Positions 16,311 to 22,652 of a DNA stretch of 22,940 nucleotides are shown here, in pieces. Each line of letters begins with the position of its first letter. Within the stretch, counting starts at the first letter, position 1. The notes under the pieces were generated by a model. It worked only from the letters and a program-made list of their open reading frames with translations. It was not told the origin of the DNA and made no database searches. Source of the DNA: Planctomycetota bacterium (GTDB lineage Bacteria > Planctomycetota > Phycisphaerae > UBA1845 > CAIVHJ01); contig JACZTW010000014.1 in assembly GCA_022573485.1 (NCBI GenBank), positions 1-22,940 of the forward strand, given 5' to 3'. A program made the translations under genes and the position numbers.

Positions 16311-17371
16311 TGCCGACGAAGGAACTGATAACGAAAGTCTGGATCGATCCCGGCTGCATCGTGTGCGATGCCTGCGAGACGGCGTCGCCTACGGTGTTCG
16401 AGGTACTGGAAGAAACCTGCATCGTCAGGCCCGCGGCGCTTGACGTGGAGTTCACCAAGCCGCTGACCGAGTCGATCATCGAGGCCGCCGAAGAGTGCCC
16501 GGTCGACGTGATCAAGTTCGAGACGGTCGCCACGGAGGTCAGCAAAGAAGAGTTGGCCGCCGCCTCCGCAACGACCGAGAAGTCGGCGTCGCCGGAAGCG
16601 CCTTCCTCTGAAGCCGACGCCGCCATCGCGGCGTTTAGTAGCAAGACCGTCCCCGACGCGCCCGAAGGCCCTGTCGATCCAGCCATCAGTGCTCTTCTCA
16701 AGGCTGTTACCGCCCGCGGCGGCAGCAGCGGCGTGGCTGCGGGAGGCACAAACGCCCGAGCCGCTCTGGACAGCTTGGCCAAGAAGAAGTTCGACGATTT
16801 GCCACCCGACGCGCGATACACACGCGTGTTGGAGTCGTCGCGTGAGGTGAACAAGAAGGATCCCAAAGCGGATGCACTGTCCCGCCGCGAGTTTGTCAAC
16901 ACAGCCGCTTTGACGGTGGGTTGGCTTTCGCTGGGAGGAACGATCGCGGTCAGCGCCGGCCCGGCTTTTGGGCGGTTCATGATGCCCAACGTCCTGGAAG
17001 AGCCCGATCCCAAGGTTCGCCTCGGCCCCAAGGAGAAGTACGACGCCATGGAGCCGGGAGAAGTTAGTGAGGACTCCAAGAAAGACGGCATTTGGATGAT
17101 CCGGCTGGAGGATCGCTTCGCCGCCCTGTCCACGACCTGCACGCACCTTGGCTGCATTCCCAATTGGCTGGAGAGCGACCGCAAGTTCAAGTGCCCCTGC
17201 CACGGCAGCGGATTCAAGCAGGACGGCATCAATTTTGAAGGTCCCGCACCGCGCCCGCTCGAACGACTGGATATCAAACTGGTCGACGGGCAGGTGGTCG
17301 TGAACAAGAGTGTGAAATTCTTGCAGGAACAAGGGCAGTGGGATGATCCCAACAGCTATATGCTGGTCTAA
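16310..17371 (+). CDS. Ferredoxin-Tat anchor-Rieske fusion protein
   Basis: Iron-sulfur subunit of a Rieske/cytochrome b complex, 353 residues from the ATG at 16310 (a GTG codon directly before it is possible). Residues 1-70 are a single-cluster ferredoxin domain with C16, C19, C22 and C63-Pro. A flexible Ala/Ser/Pro-rich linker runs from about 75 to 185. SRREF at 191-195 begins a Tat-like signal anchor with a hydrophobic core (about 198-222). The Rieske domain follows: C277, H279, C295 and H298 are the expected 2Fe-2S ligands, and C282-C297 the disulfide. The ferredoxin therefore should face the cytoplasm and the Rieske domain the periplasm. After CPCHGS comes G-F, where high-potential Rieske proteins have Tyr two residues after the Ser; Phe is known to lower the midpoint potential, which suits menaquinol. 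Genes for cytochrome b6 and subunit IV follow. Confidence 0.88.
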   Translation: MPTKELITKVWIDPGCIVCDACETASPTVFEVLEETCIVRPAALDVEFTKPLTESIIEAAEECPVDVIKFETVATEVSKEELAAASATTEKSASPEAPSSEADAAIAAFSSKTVPDAPEGPVDPAISALLKAVTARGGSSGVAAGGTNARAALDSLAKKKFDDLPPDARYTRVLESSREVNKKDPKADALSRREFVNTAALTVGWLSLGGTIAVSAGPAFGRFMMPNVLEEPDPKVRLGPKEKYDAMEPGEVSEDSKKDGIWMIRLEDRFAALSTTCTHLGCIPNWLESDRKFKCPCHGSGFKQDGINFEGPAPRPLERLDIKLVDGQVVVNKSVKFLQEQGQWDDPNSYMLV

Positions 17372-17514
17372 CATTCGTACGGGCGAAGTTCCGCACATTC
17401 GCTGCTTGCATGTTCGCGGGCTTTCTGCCACAATTCCCAATCCGATTAGCGCATGAAACGTCGGCATAGGCCGCAACTACCTTGTACTAGGCCACTGAGA
17501 GACAAGTTCACAAC

Positions 17515-18300
17515 ATGAGTGTGTTCCGAGCATTCGGAGACTACGTTCGCGATTCGCAGATCTGGGGCAGCGTCTTCCGGCATGGCGTGCCGCGCGACCG
17601 CCGTACGCGCGCCATGGCCATTCTGACCAACGTCTTCTTGCACTTGCACCCCGTGGCGGTTCGCCGCAGCGGGATCAAGCTGTCGTTTACTTGGTGCATG
17701 GGCGGGCTGACCTTCTTTCTCTTTCTTGTTGAAACCGTCACCGGCGTCTTGTTGATGTTCTACTACCGCCCGACGGTCGAGTACGCCTATTTCGACATGC
17801 AGGGCTTGCGGGCCCATGTGACGCTCGGCCTGTTGCGCGAGATGCACCGCTGGGGCGCTCACGCCATGATCATCACCATTTGGCTGCACATGCTGCGCGT
17901 GTTCCTGACCGGCAGTTACAAGCCGCCGCGCGAGTTCAACTGGAGCATCGGCGTCATTCTGTTGGTTCTGACATTGCTGTTGTCGTTTACGGGCTACCTG
18001 CTGCCCTGGGACCAGTTGGCCATGTGGGCCATCACGGTGGGCTCGAACATGGCCCGGGCAACTCCATTCGTCGGCAACGAGGGACCTGGGGCCGCCCTGA
18101 TCCAGTTCGCCGGCGTGCCACTCGTCCATTCGGGGGATGATGCGCGCTTCGGGTTGCTGGCGGGCACTTTTGTCGGACCTAATGCGCTGCTGCGCTTTTA
18201 CGTGTTGCACTGCGTCTTTATCCCGATCGTTGTTGCGGTCCTGATTGCCACACACTTCTGGCGTGTTCGCAAGGACGGCGGCATCAGCGGGCCGCTGTAG
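17515..18300 (+). CDS. petB: Cytochrome b6-type subunit (N-terminal cytochrome b domain)
   Basis: Di-heme membrane subunit of a quinol-oxidising Rieske/cytochrome b complex, 261 residues with four main transmembrane helices. Heme ligands are H111 and H125 on helix B and H232 and H247 on helix D. The 14-residue gap between the second pair is the cytochrome b6 pattern rather than the bc1 pattern. C61 (FTWCMGG) aligns exactly with the Cys that binds heme c-i in cytochrome b6, in the block running to FYYRPTV. HRWGAH, FTGYLLPWDQ and the C-terminal RKDGGISGPL are also b6-like. The N-terminal 45 residues are a charged cytoplasmic extension. It lies 143 bases after the Rieske gene and 84 before the subunit-IV-like gene. 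The split arrangement matches b6f-type organisation. The gene symbol is by homology only. Confidence 0.9.
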   Translation: MSVFRAFGDYVRDSQIWGSVFRHGVPRDRRTRAMAILTNVFLHLHPVAVRRSGIKLSFTWCMGGLTFFLFLVETVTGVLLMFYYRPTVEYAYFDMQGLRAHVTLGLLREMHRWGAHAMIITIWLHMLRVFLTGSYKPPREFNWSIGVILLVLTLLLSFTGYLLPWDQLAMWAITVGSNMARATPFVGNEGPGAALIQFAGVPLVHSGDDARFGLLAGTFVGPNALLRFYVLHCVFIPIVVAVLIATHFWRVRKDGGISGPL

Positions 18301-18304
18301 AAGA

Positions 18305-18325
18305 AAGTACGAAGTACGAAGTACG
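18305..18325. repeat. Three tandem copies of AAGTACG
   Basis: Three exact seven-base units stand directly after the cytochrome b6 stop codon, followed by AACTCGGG. Similar short tandem runs occur between genes in other bacterial genomes as I recall; no function is apparent, and they may be slippage products. Confidence 0.8.
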
Positions 18326-18384
18326 AACTCGGGATGCTGTCCAGCGCACGGAATCGAGCTTCGTGAGGCCATTGACATTAGCCG

Positions 18385-19518
18385 ATGATGGAATTCCTCC
18401 TCGCACAAACGCCCCACACGACTGGTGAAGTGATCAAGGACTTCATCAACCAGGCGCTCCAGCCGGCGTGGTTCTTCGCCATGGCCGTGACCGCGCTGGC
18501 GATATTCCTGCTGGGGTATCGCTTTTTCACCAAGCCGAGGGTGGCCCTCCTCGCCGCCTTCATGGCCGCGGTTGGATTCGGGCTGAGCATGCTCGATGAG
18601 GACTTCCTCAAGATCGTCACCAAGGCGGACAATGTTCCCATTGTGATGATGCTCATGTCCGTCGGGTTTTTCCTGTGGCTGGCGTTTCGCCAGGCAGCCA
18701 TCAACGACGAGCGTACGGCCAAGGGCCAACCTCTGCTCGAAGCCGGCTCCGATGACAAAGTGCTGGTTTGGCCGGATCTTGTCTATGTCGAATTGATCGC
18801 GCTGGTGTTGTGTACGGCGTTCCTGATCGTCTGGGCTATTGTCCTCCGCGCCCCGCTCGAACAGCCGGCCGACCCGTCCACCATTCCCAATCCCTCCAAG
18901 GCGCCGTGGTACTTCCTCGGCCTGCAGGAACTGTTGGTGTACTTCGATCCCTGGATCGCCGGCGTGTTGCTGCCCGGCCTCATTGTCGTGGGTCTGATTT
19001 CCATCCCTTACATCGATCGCAACCCCAAGGGCAACGGCTACTACACATTCAAAGAGCGGCCATTCGCCATCACGTCGTATATGTTGGGCTTCGTCATCAT
19101 GTGGGTGCTCTTGATTGTCTTCGGCACTTTCCTGCGCGGGCCGAACTGGAACTTCTTCGGACCCTTCGAGTACTGGGACGACCAGAAGCCCGTCGCGCTG
19201 GTCAACCTGCAGTTTTACGAACTCTTCTGGGTCAAGATCCTCGGCGGCGGCGAACCGGAAGGATGGTCCAAGACCTTCGCATTTCTCCCCCGCGAGTTGC
19301 CCGGACTGTTGTTTATGTTCGGCTACTTCTTCATCATGCCCGTCATCCTCGCGGTCACCGTGTTCAAGAAGCTCTATAAGCAAATGGGCGTGCCCCGATA
19401 TGCCACGTTCATGGTCCTGTTCACTTGGACCGCCATCGTGCCCCTCAAAATGGTCCTGCGCTGGACCATCGACTTCAAGTACTTCGTCAACATCCGCGAG
19501 TACTTCTTCAACATCTAG
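18385..19518 (+). CDS. Cytochrome b C-terminal domain/subunit IV-like protein, extended
   Basis: Membrane subunit of 377 residues, more than twice the length of b6f subunit IV (about 160). Residues 24-105 add three hydrophobic segments before the core. The core, about 128-212, is the cytochrome b C-terminal domain: VWPDLVYVELIALVL, then PSTIPNPSKAPWYFLGLQEL with the Qo motif as A173-P-W-Y176 instead of PEWY, then YFDPWIAGVLLPGLIVV. After it come more transmembrane segments (about 230-250, 306-328, 338-358) and the loop FLRGPNWNFFGPFEYWD. The Qo Glu, thought to help release protons in bc1, is thus replaced by Pro. Other bacterial quinol-oxidising complexes are known with altered Qo motifs. It completes the operon with the Rieske fusion and cytochrome b6. 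Confidence 0.85.
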   Translation: MMEFLLAQTPHTTGEVIKDFINQALQPAWFFAMAVTALAIFLLGYRFFTKPRVALLAAFMAAVGFGLSMLDEDFLKIVTKADNVPIVMMLMSVGFFLWLAFRQAAINDERTAKGQPLLEAGSDDKVLVWPDLVYVELIALVLCTAFLIVWAIVLRAPLEQPADPSTIPNPSKAPWYFLGLQELLVYFDPWIAGVLLPGLIVVGLISIPYIDRNPKGNGYYTFKERPFAITSYMLGFVIMWVLLIVFGTFLRGPNWNFFGPFEYWDDQKPVALVNLQFYELFWVKILGGGEPEGWSKTFAFLPRELPGLLFMFGYFFIMPVILAVTVFKKLYKQMGVPRYATFMVLFTWTAIVPLKMVLRWTIDFKYFVNIREYFFNI

Positions 19519-19735
19519 ACGAACGTGGAACGCGGAATTCGGACTTCAGAGCCGCGACCGTCAGGGAGCGGGAAGTGCTCCGCTCGATTCCGTGTCCCGC
19601 GTCGTTCAAGGAGCCTGACCGAGACGATCGGTCGCACACCCTACACTACATACTTGCAAGGCGCGCTATTGCGATCGGCTTGACTTGCGATCAGAGATTC
19701 GCGTTCCGCAAGTGAAACAGTGGAGGATTGGGCGT
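19519..19735. other. Intergenic region between convergent genes, with repeats
   Basis: No gene is seen in these 217 bases. The string GAGCCGCGACCGTCAGGGAG (19548-19567) resembles a dispersed planctomycete intergenic repeat I recall, and shares the GAGCCGCG start with the palindromic element in hyuB. Hairpins are GACCGA/TCGGTC (19617-19633) and ACTTGCG/CGCAAGT (19683-19713). Neither has a T-run, so terminators for the two converging genes are not evident. Confidence 0.45.
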
Positions 19736-21241
19736 CTACGGGTAGATCTTGCCCATCATGCGTGCGAAGGGAATGGTCTCGCGGATGTGATCCAGCCCGC
19801 AGAGCCACGCCAGCGTGCGCTCGACGCCCAGGCCGAACCCGCCGTGCGGGACGCTGCCGTAACGCCGCAGGTCCAGATACCACTCGAACGGCTCCACCGC
19901 CAGCCCTTCCTCCTCGATGCGGCCGAGCAGGACGTCGTAATCGTCCTCACGCTGCGAGCCGCCGATGATCTCGCCGAAACCTTCCGGAGCCAGCACGTCG
20001 AAGTTCTTGACCACGCGCTTGTCGTCCGGATCGAGCTTCATGTAGAACGCTTTGCAGCCTTTCGGATAGCGGTGGCACAGCACCGGCTGATCGTGCAGAC
20101 GCGAGATAATGGTCTCGTCCGACCCGCCGAGGTCCTTGCCCCACTCAAAGCCGGCTGCCAGTTCCATATGGTGCGGAATGTTGCCGACTTGCTCCCGCAA
20201 CTCGCTCAGTTCCTCGCGGATGGCCTGCTCGCGCTGGGCGGCCTTCTCTTGCTCCCACTTCTTGCGGGCGTCCTTGACATTCTCGATGGCAGACTCCAGT
20301 TCGCCTTCAAGCTGCTCAATGCGGGCGGTCTTGGTCTGCAAGTCCTCTTCGAGCAGTTCCTTCGCGAGCGCGCTGTGCAGCACATCCACGGCATCGCTGT
20401 AACTCAGCCGCACGAACGGCTTGCGGATCTGTGCGAGCTTGGCCACGTCGCGGCCGAGGAACTCCAAATCAGTGCGGTGATCGTTCAAGACGCGCGAGAC
20501 CAGCGCCATGATGAAGTCCTCGGCGATGGCCATCACGTCGTCGAGGTCGGCGAAGGCCACCTCCGGCTCGACCATCCAGAACTCGGTGAGGTGCCGCCGC
20601 GTCTTGGACTTCTCCGCCCGGAACGTCGGCCCAAAGCAGTACACTTTGCCATGCGACATACACGCCGACTCGAGATAGAGCTGGCCAGTCTGAGCGAGAT
20701 ACACTGGCTCGCCGAAGTAGTCCACTTCGAAGAGTGTGGACGCGCCTTCGCCGGCGGACGGTGCGAAGATCGGCGTGTCGATCAATGTGAATCCGTTGTC
20801 GTTGAAGAATCGCCGGATGGCGTCCACCAGCGTGTGGCGAATTTTGAGGATCACTTCCTGCCGCCGCGACCGAAGCCACAGATGGCGATGCTTCATCAGG
20901 AAGTCGGTACCGTGGGCCTTCGGCGTGATGGGGTATTCGCCGCTGGCGTGTATCAGCTCGAAGCCGGTGACCGCCAGTTCGTAACCGCCCTCGGCCCGCT
21001 CCTCAGCCCGCACCGTGCCCGTCACCCGTAGCGACGATTCCTGCGGCAGCCGCTTGACTGTGTCGAAGAAGCCCGATGTTTGCTCGCTCTTCTCGACCAC
21101 GCACTGGCACAAGCCTGTGCCGTCGCGCACCAAAAGAAACGCCACCTTCCCGCTCGACCGCACCCGATACGCCCAACCCTGAAGCCGGACTTCCTCGCCG
21201 ATGTGTCGATTTAAGTCTTTGATGTTCACATGTGTCATCAT
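19736..21241 (-). CDS. asnS: Asparaginyl-tRNA synthetase with coiled-coil insertion
   Basis: Class IIb aminoacyl-tRNA synthetase that charges tRNA-Asn, 501 residues. An N-terminal OB-fold anticodon-binding domain covers about 15-100 (VRLQGWAYRVRSSGKVAFLLVRDGTG). The catalytic core contains the motif 2 region FRAEKSKTRRHLTEFWMVEPE (207-227, TEFWMVEPE marking AsnRS) and motif 3 GFGLGVERTLAWLCG (468-482). Between them, residues about 291-362 are a Glu/Lys/Gln/Leu-rich heptad stretch (LQTKTARIEQLEGELESAIE and beyond) predicted as a coiled coil, where shorter AsnRS proteins have a brief loop before WGxDL. Two ATGs (21241 and 21238) are possible starts. A TATAAT box lies only eight bases before the first, so the mRNA is probably leaderless. 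Confidence 0.93.
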   Translation of the reverse strand: MMTHVNIKDLNRHIGEEVRLQGWAYRVRSSGKVAFLLVRDGTGLCQCVVEKSEQTSGFFDTVKRLPQESSLRVTGTVRAEERAEGGYELAVTGFELIHASGEYPITPKAHGTDFLMKHRHLWLRSRRQEVILKIRHTLVDAIRRFFNDNGFTLIDTPIFAPSAGEGASTLFEVDYFGEPVYLAQTGQLYLESACMSHGKVYCFGPTFRAEKSKTRRHLTEFWMVEPEVAFADLDDVMAIAEDFIMALVSRVLNDHRTDLEFLGRDVAKLAQIRKPFVRLSYSDAVDVLHSALAKELLEEDLQTKTARIEQLEGELESAIENVKDARKKWEQEKAAQREQAIREELSELREQVGNIPHHMELAAGFEWGKDLGGSDETIISRLHDQPVLCHRYPKGCKAFYMKLDPDDKRVVKNFDVLAPEGFGEIIGGSQREDDYDVLLGRIEEEGLAVEPFEWYLDLRRYGSVPHGGFGLGVERTLAWLCGLDHIRETIPFARMMGKIYP

Positions 21242-21249
21242 AGTACGCC

Positions 21250-21255
21250 ATTATA
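21250..21255 (-). promoter_or_regulatory. -10 box implying a leaderless asnS transcript
   Basis: On the minus strand, TATAAT at 21255-21250 is followed by eight bases and then the asnS ATG at 21241. A start of transcription at A21244 or A21241 would leave a leader of zero to three bases. No ribosome-binding site is present. The -35 region is weak (about GATTGT). Confidence 0.5.
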
Positions 21256-21306
21256 CAGTGATCACTTTCCCCCACAATCGCGCCTCCACGACCGACTCGC
21301 GCCAAC

Positions 21307-21360
21307 GAGCCGCGGGCTTCCCTTCGGGTCTGAGCCTCAGGGTCGAAGACAGCCCGCGCG
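21307..21360. repeat. Second copy of the hyuB palindromic repeat, with longer loop
   Basis: GAGCCGCGGGCTTC (21307-21320) and AGCCCGCGCG (21351-21360) are the same arms as in hyuB. Here they enclose about 30 bases with their own inverted repeat (CTGAG CC TCAG; outer TTC/GAA) instead of two bases. This shows a family of elements with conserved arms and variable centres. Confidence 0.65.
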
Positions 21361-21420
21361 GATCAACATTCAGTGCATTCTCACGCCATCGTCATCGACA
21401 ACAGGCTCGTGCGCAACCAC

Positions 21421-21530
21421 TCTTGAGCAGTGCGCGCGTACGCCGGACCACTGCTCAAGAGCAGTGGCACATCCGATTGTGTGCCACGGTCCGCCGCGGC
21501 GGATTGGCCGTGCTGTGGCGCACGATCGGA
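21421..21530. repeat. Cluster of nested inverted repeats
   Basis: CTCTTGAGCAGTG (21421-21433) has its exact reverse complement CACTGCTCAAGAG 16 bases later (21450-21462). Immediately after come CAGTGG, a hairpin GTGGCACA/TGTGCCAC around eight bases, and the perfect 14-base palindrome TCCGCCGCGGCGGA. Similar CACTGCTC...GAGCAGTGGCAC strings are, as I recall, dispersed in planctomycete genomes. The cluster lies between asnS and the truncated pdxJ. Confidence 0.6.
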
Positions 21531-21599
21531 TCGCGGAGTTCATCGACACCGGCCCGGGGCGCGATGGCGTCCTCCCGAGCGTCCAGCCGTTCTTGGCCG

Positions 21600-22024
21600 T
21601 CAAGTTACGACGGGAAGGGGATTGGGCCTTGGCGCGGTCCCGGTTGGGGCTGGTCATCAAAGAGGTGAGGTCGCCTGGGGTTCGGGTCAGTCTTTTTATG
21701 GATGCCGGTACCACCGAAATGGAGCTGGCCAAAAAGATTGGCGCTGACCGTATCGAACTCTATACCGAGCCCTACGCGTCAGCGCATCGTGACGGCAACG
21801 CGGGGGCGGAACTTTCGCGATTCCGGTGTGCCGCCGAGGCAGCCACGCAGGCTGGATTGGGCATCAATGCCGGGCATGACTTAAACCTGGATAATCTCAA
21901 GGATTTTATTGCACAGGTCCCCGGGATTCTGGAGGTTTCGATTGGTCATGCGCTGATCAGCGATGCGCTGCACATGGGTATGGATGCGACCGTGAAGAAA
22001 TATCTGCACGCTTTATCTTCCTGA
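21600..22024 (+). pseudogene. pdxJ: pdxJ remnant: C-terminal half of pyridoxine 5'-phosphate synthase
   Basis: PdxJ normally has about 240 residues and makes pyridoxine 5'-phosphate from 3-amino-2-oxopropyl phosphate and deoxyxylulose phosphate in a TIM barrel. Here homology begins near GDWALARSRLGLVIKEV and is good from GVRVSLFMDAG to the end: KKIGADRIELYTEPYA, GLGINAGHDLNLDNLKDF, EVSIGHALISDALHMG. The C-terminal His residues of NAGH and IGHA are present. The N-terminal half, which carries the catalytic Glu and the first His/Arg phosphate-site residues, is missing. The open frame continues upstream to about 21230, but this part is only the translated repeat cluster, and no N-terminal PdxJ sequence appears in other frames. 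The piece is therefore non-functional unless the contig is mis-joined. It ends ten bases before a methyltransferase gene. Confidence 0.75.
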
Positions 22025-22033
22025 GAAACGGCC

Positions 22034-22648
22034 TTGGAAAATCTTGAGCAGATCTATGACCGCGCCTTTTTTGCCGAGTGGGGGTCGAAAAATCAGCAGT
22101 ATGTTGCGACAGCGCAGTACATCACCGGGGTCCTTCATCGAGAACTTAAGCCGCGGCGTTTGATCGACATCGGATGCGGGTGTGGGGTCTACAGCCATTT
22201 CTTTCGGGAGCTAGGGGTGGAAGTTGTTGCCCTGGATTGCGTTGTTGCCCCGGCAGAGTACGCTTATGAAGGCCCGGTCGAGTTGTGCGATTTGACCGAA
22301 TCGTTCACCAATACGTGGGGTGAGTTCGATCTTGGGCTTTGCCTGGAGGTTGCCGAGCACATCCCTGCGGAGTTTTGTGATATTTTTCTTGAAAATATCA
22401 CCCAATTAAGCGATACCCTGGTGCTTTCCTGCGCCCCACCGTACCAGGGCGGCCATCATCATGTTAATGAGCAACCCAAGCGATATTGGCGTGAGAAACT
22501 TTCCCGGCGTGGCTTTGCATACAATCGGAAGCGGACTGGGGTCCTCTCCGAAACCTTCAAGGCGGACAAGCCGGAACTGATGTGGATGTGTCAGCAGATC
22601 AGCGTCTACGAAAGGGTCCCCGGCAGCGGACCTGGCCAAGGAGCGTAA
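22034..22648 (+). CDS. SAM-dependent methyltransferase, class I
   Basis: Predicted Rossmann-fold methyltransferase of 204 residues. The start is TTG at 22034 (MENLEQIYDRAFFAEWG), ten bases after the pdxJ stop; the site before it is weak. The SAM-binding motif I is LIDIGCGCGVYSHFF (43-57), the acidic residue after the second strand is in VVALDC, and CLEVAEHIP (103-111) is the motif typical of the Methyltransf_11/23 type. A distinctive C-terminal block CAPPYQGGHHHVNEQPKRYW could shape the substrate site. The substrate is unknown. Local base composition is more AT-rich than in the genes before 21500 (for example around 22380-22420), in line with the change seen in the pdxJ fragment. Confidence 0.8.
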   Translation: MENLEQIYDRAFFAEWGSKNQQYVATAQYITGVLHRELKPRRLIDIGCGCGVYSHFFRELGVEVVALDCVVAPAEYAYEGPVELCDLTESFTNTWGEFDLGLCLEVAEHIPAEFCDIFLENITQLSDTLVLSCAPPYQGGHHHVNEQPKRYWREKLSRRGFAYNRKRTGVLSETFKADKPELMWMCQQISVYERVPGSGPGQGA

Positions 22649-22652
22649 ACGG

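Noticed and set aside
17446..19383. Minus-strand ORF of 645 codons opposite the cytochrome b6 and subunit IV genes
   Set aside because: It is the antisense shadow of two clearly recognised membrane proteins; its product is rich in His, Gln, Asp and Glu with no domain, which is a typical mirror artefact.
19685..21031. Plus-strand ORF of 448 codons opposite asnS
   Set aside because: Antisense to a full-length asparaginyl-tRNA synthetase; no recognisable protein features.
21230..21599. N-terminal part of the 264-codon ORF that ends in pdxJ
   Set aside because: It translates the inverted-repeat cluster and has no PdxJ character, so it is not treated as a real protein fusion.
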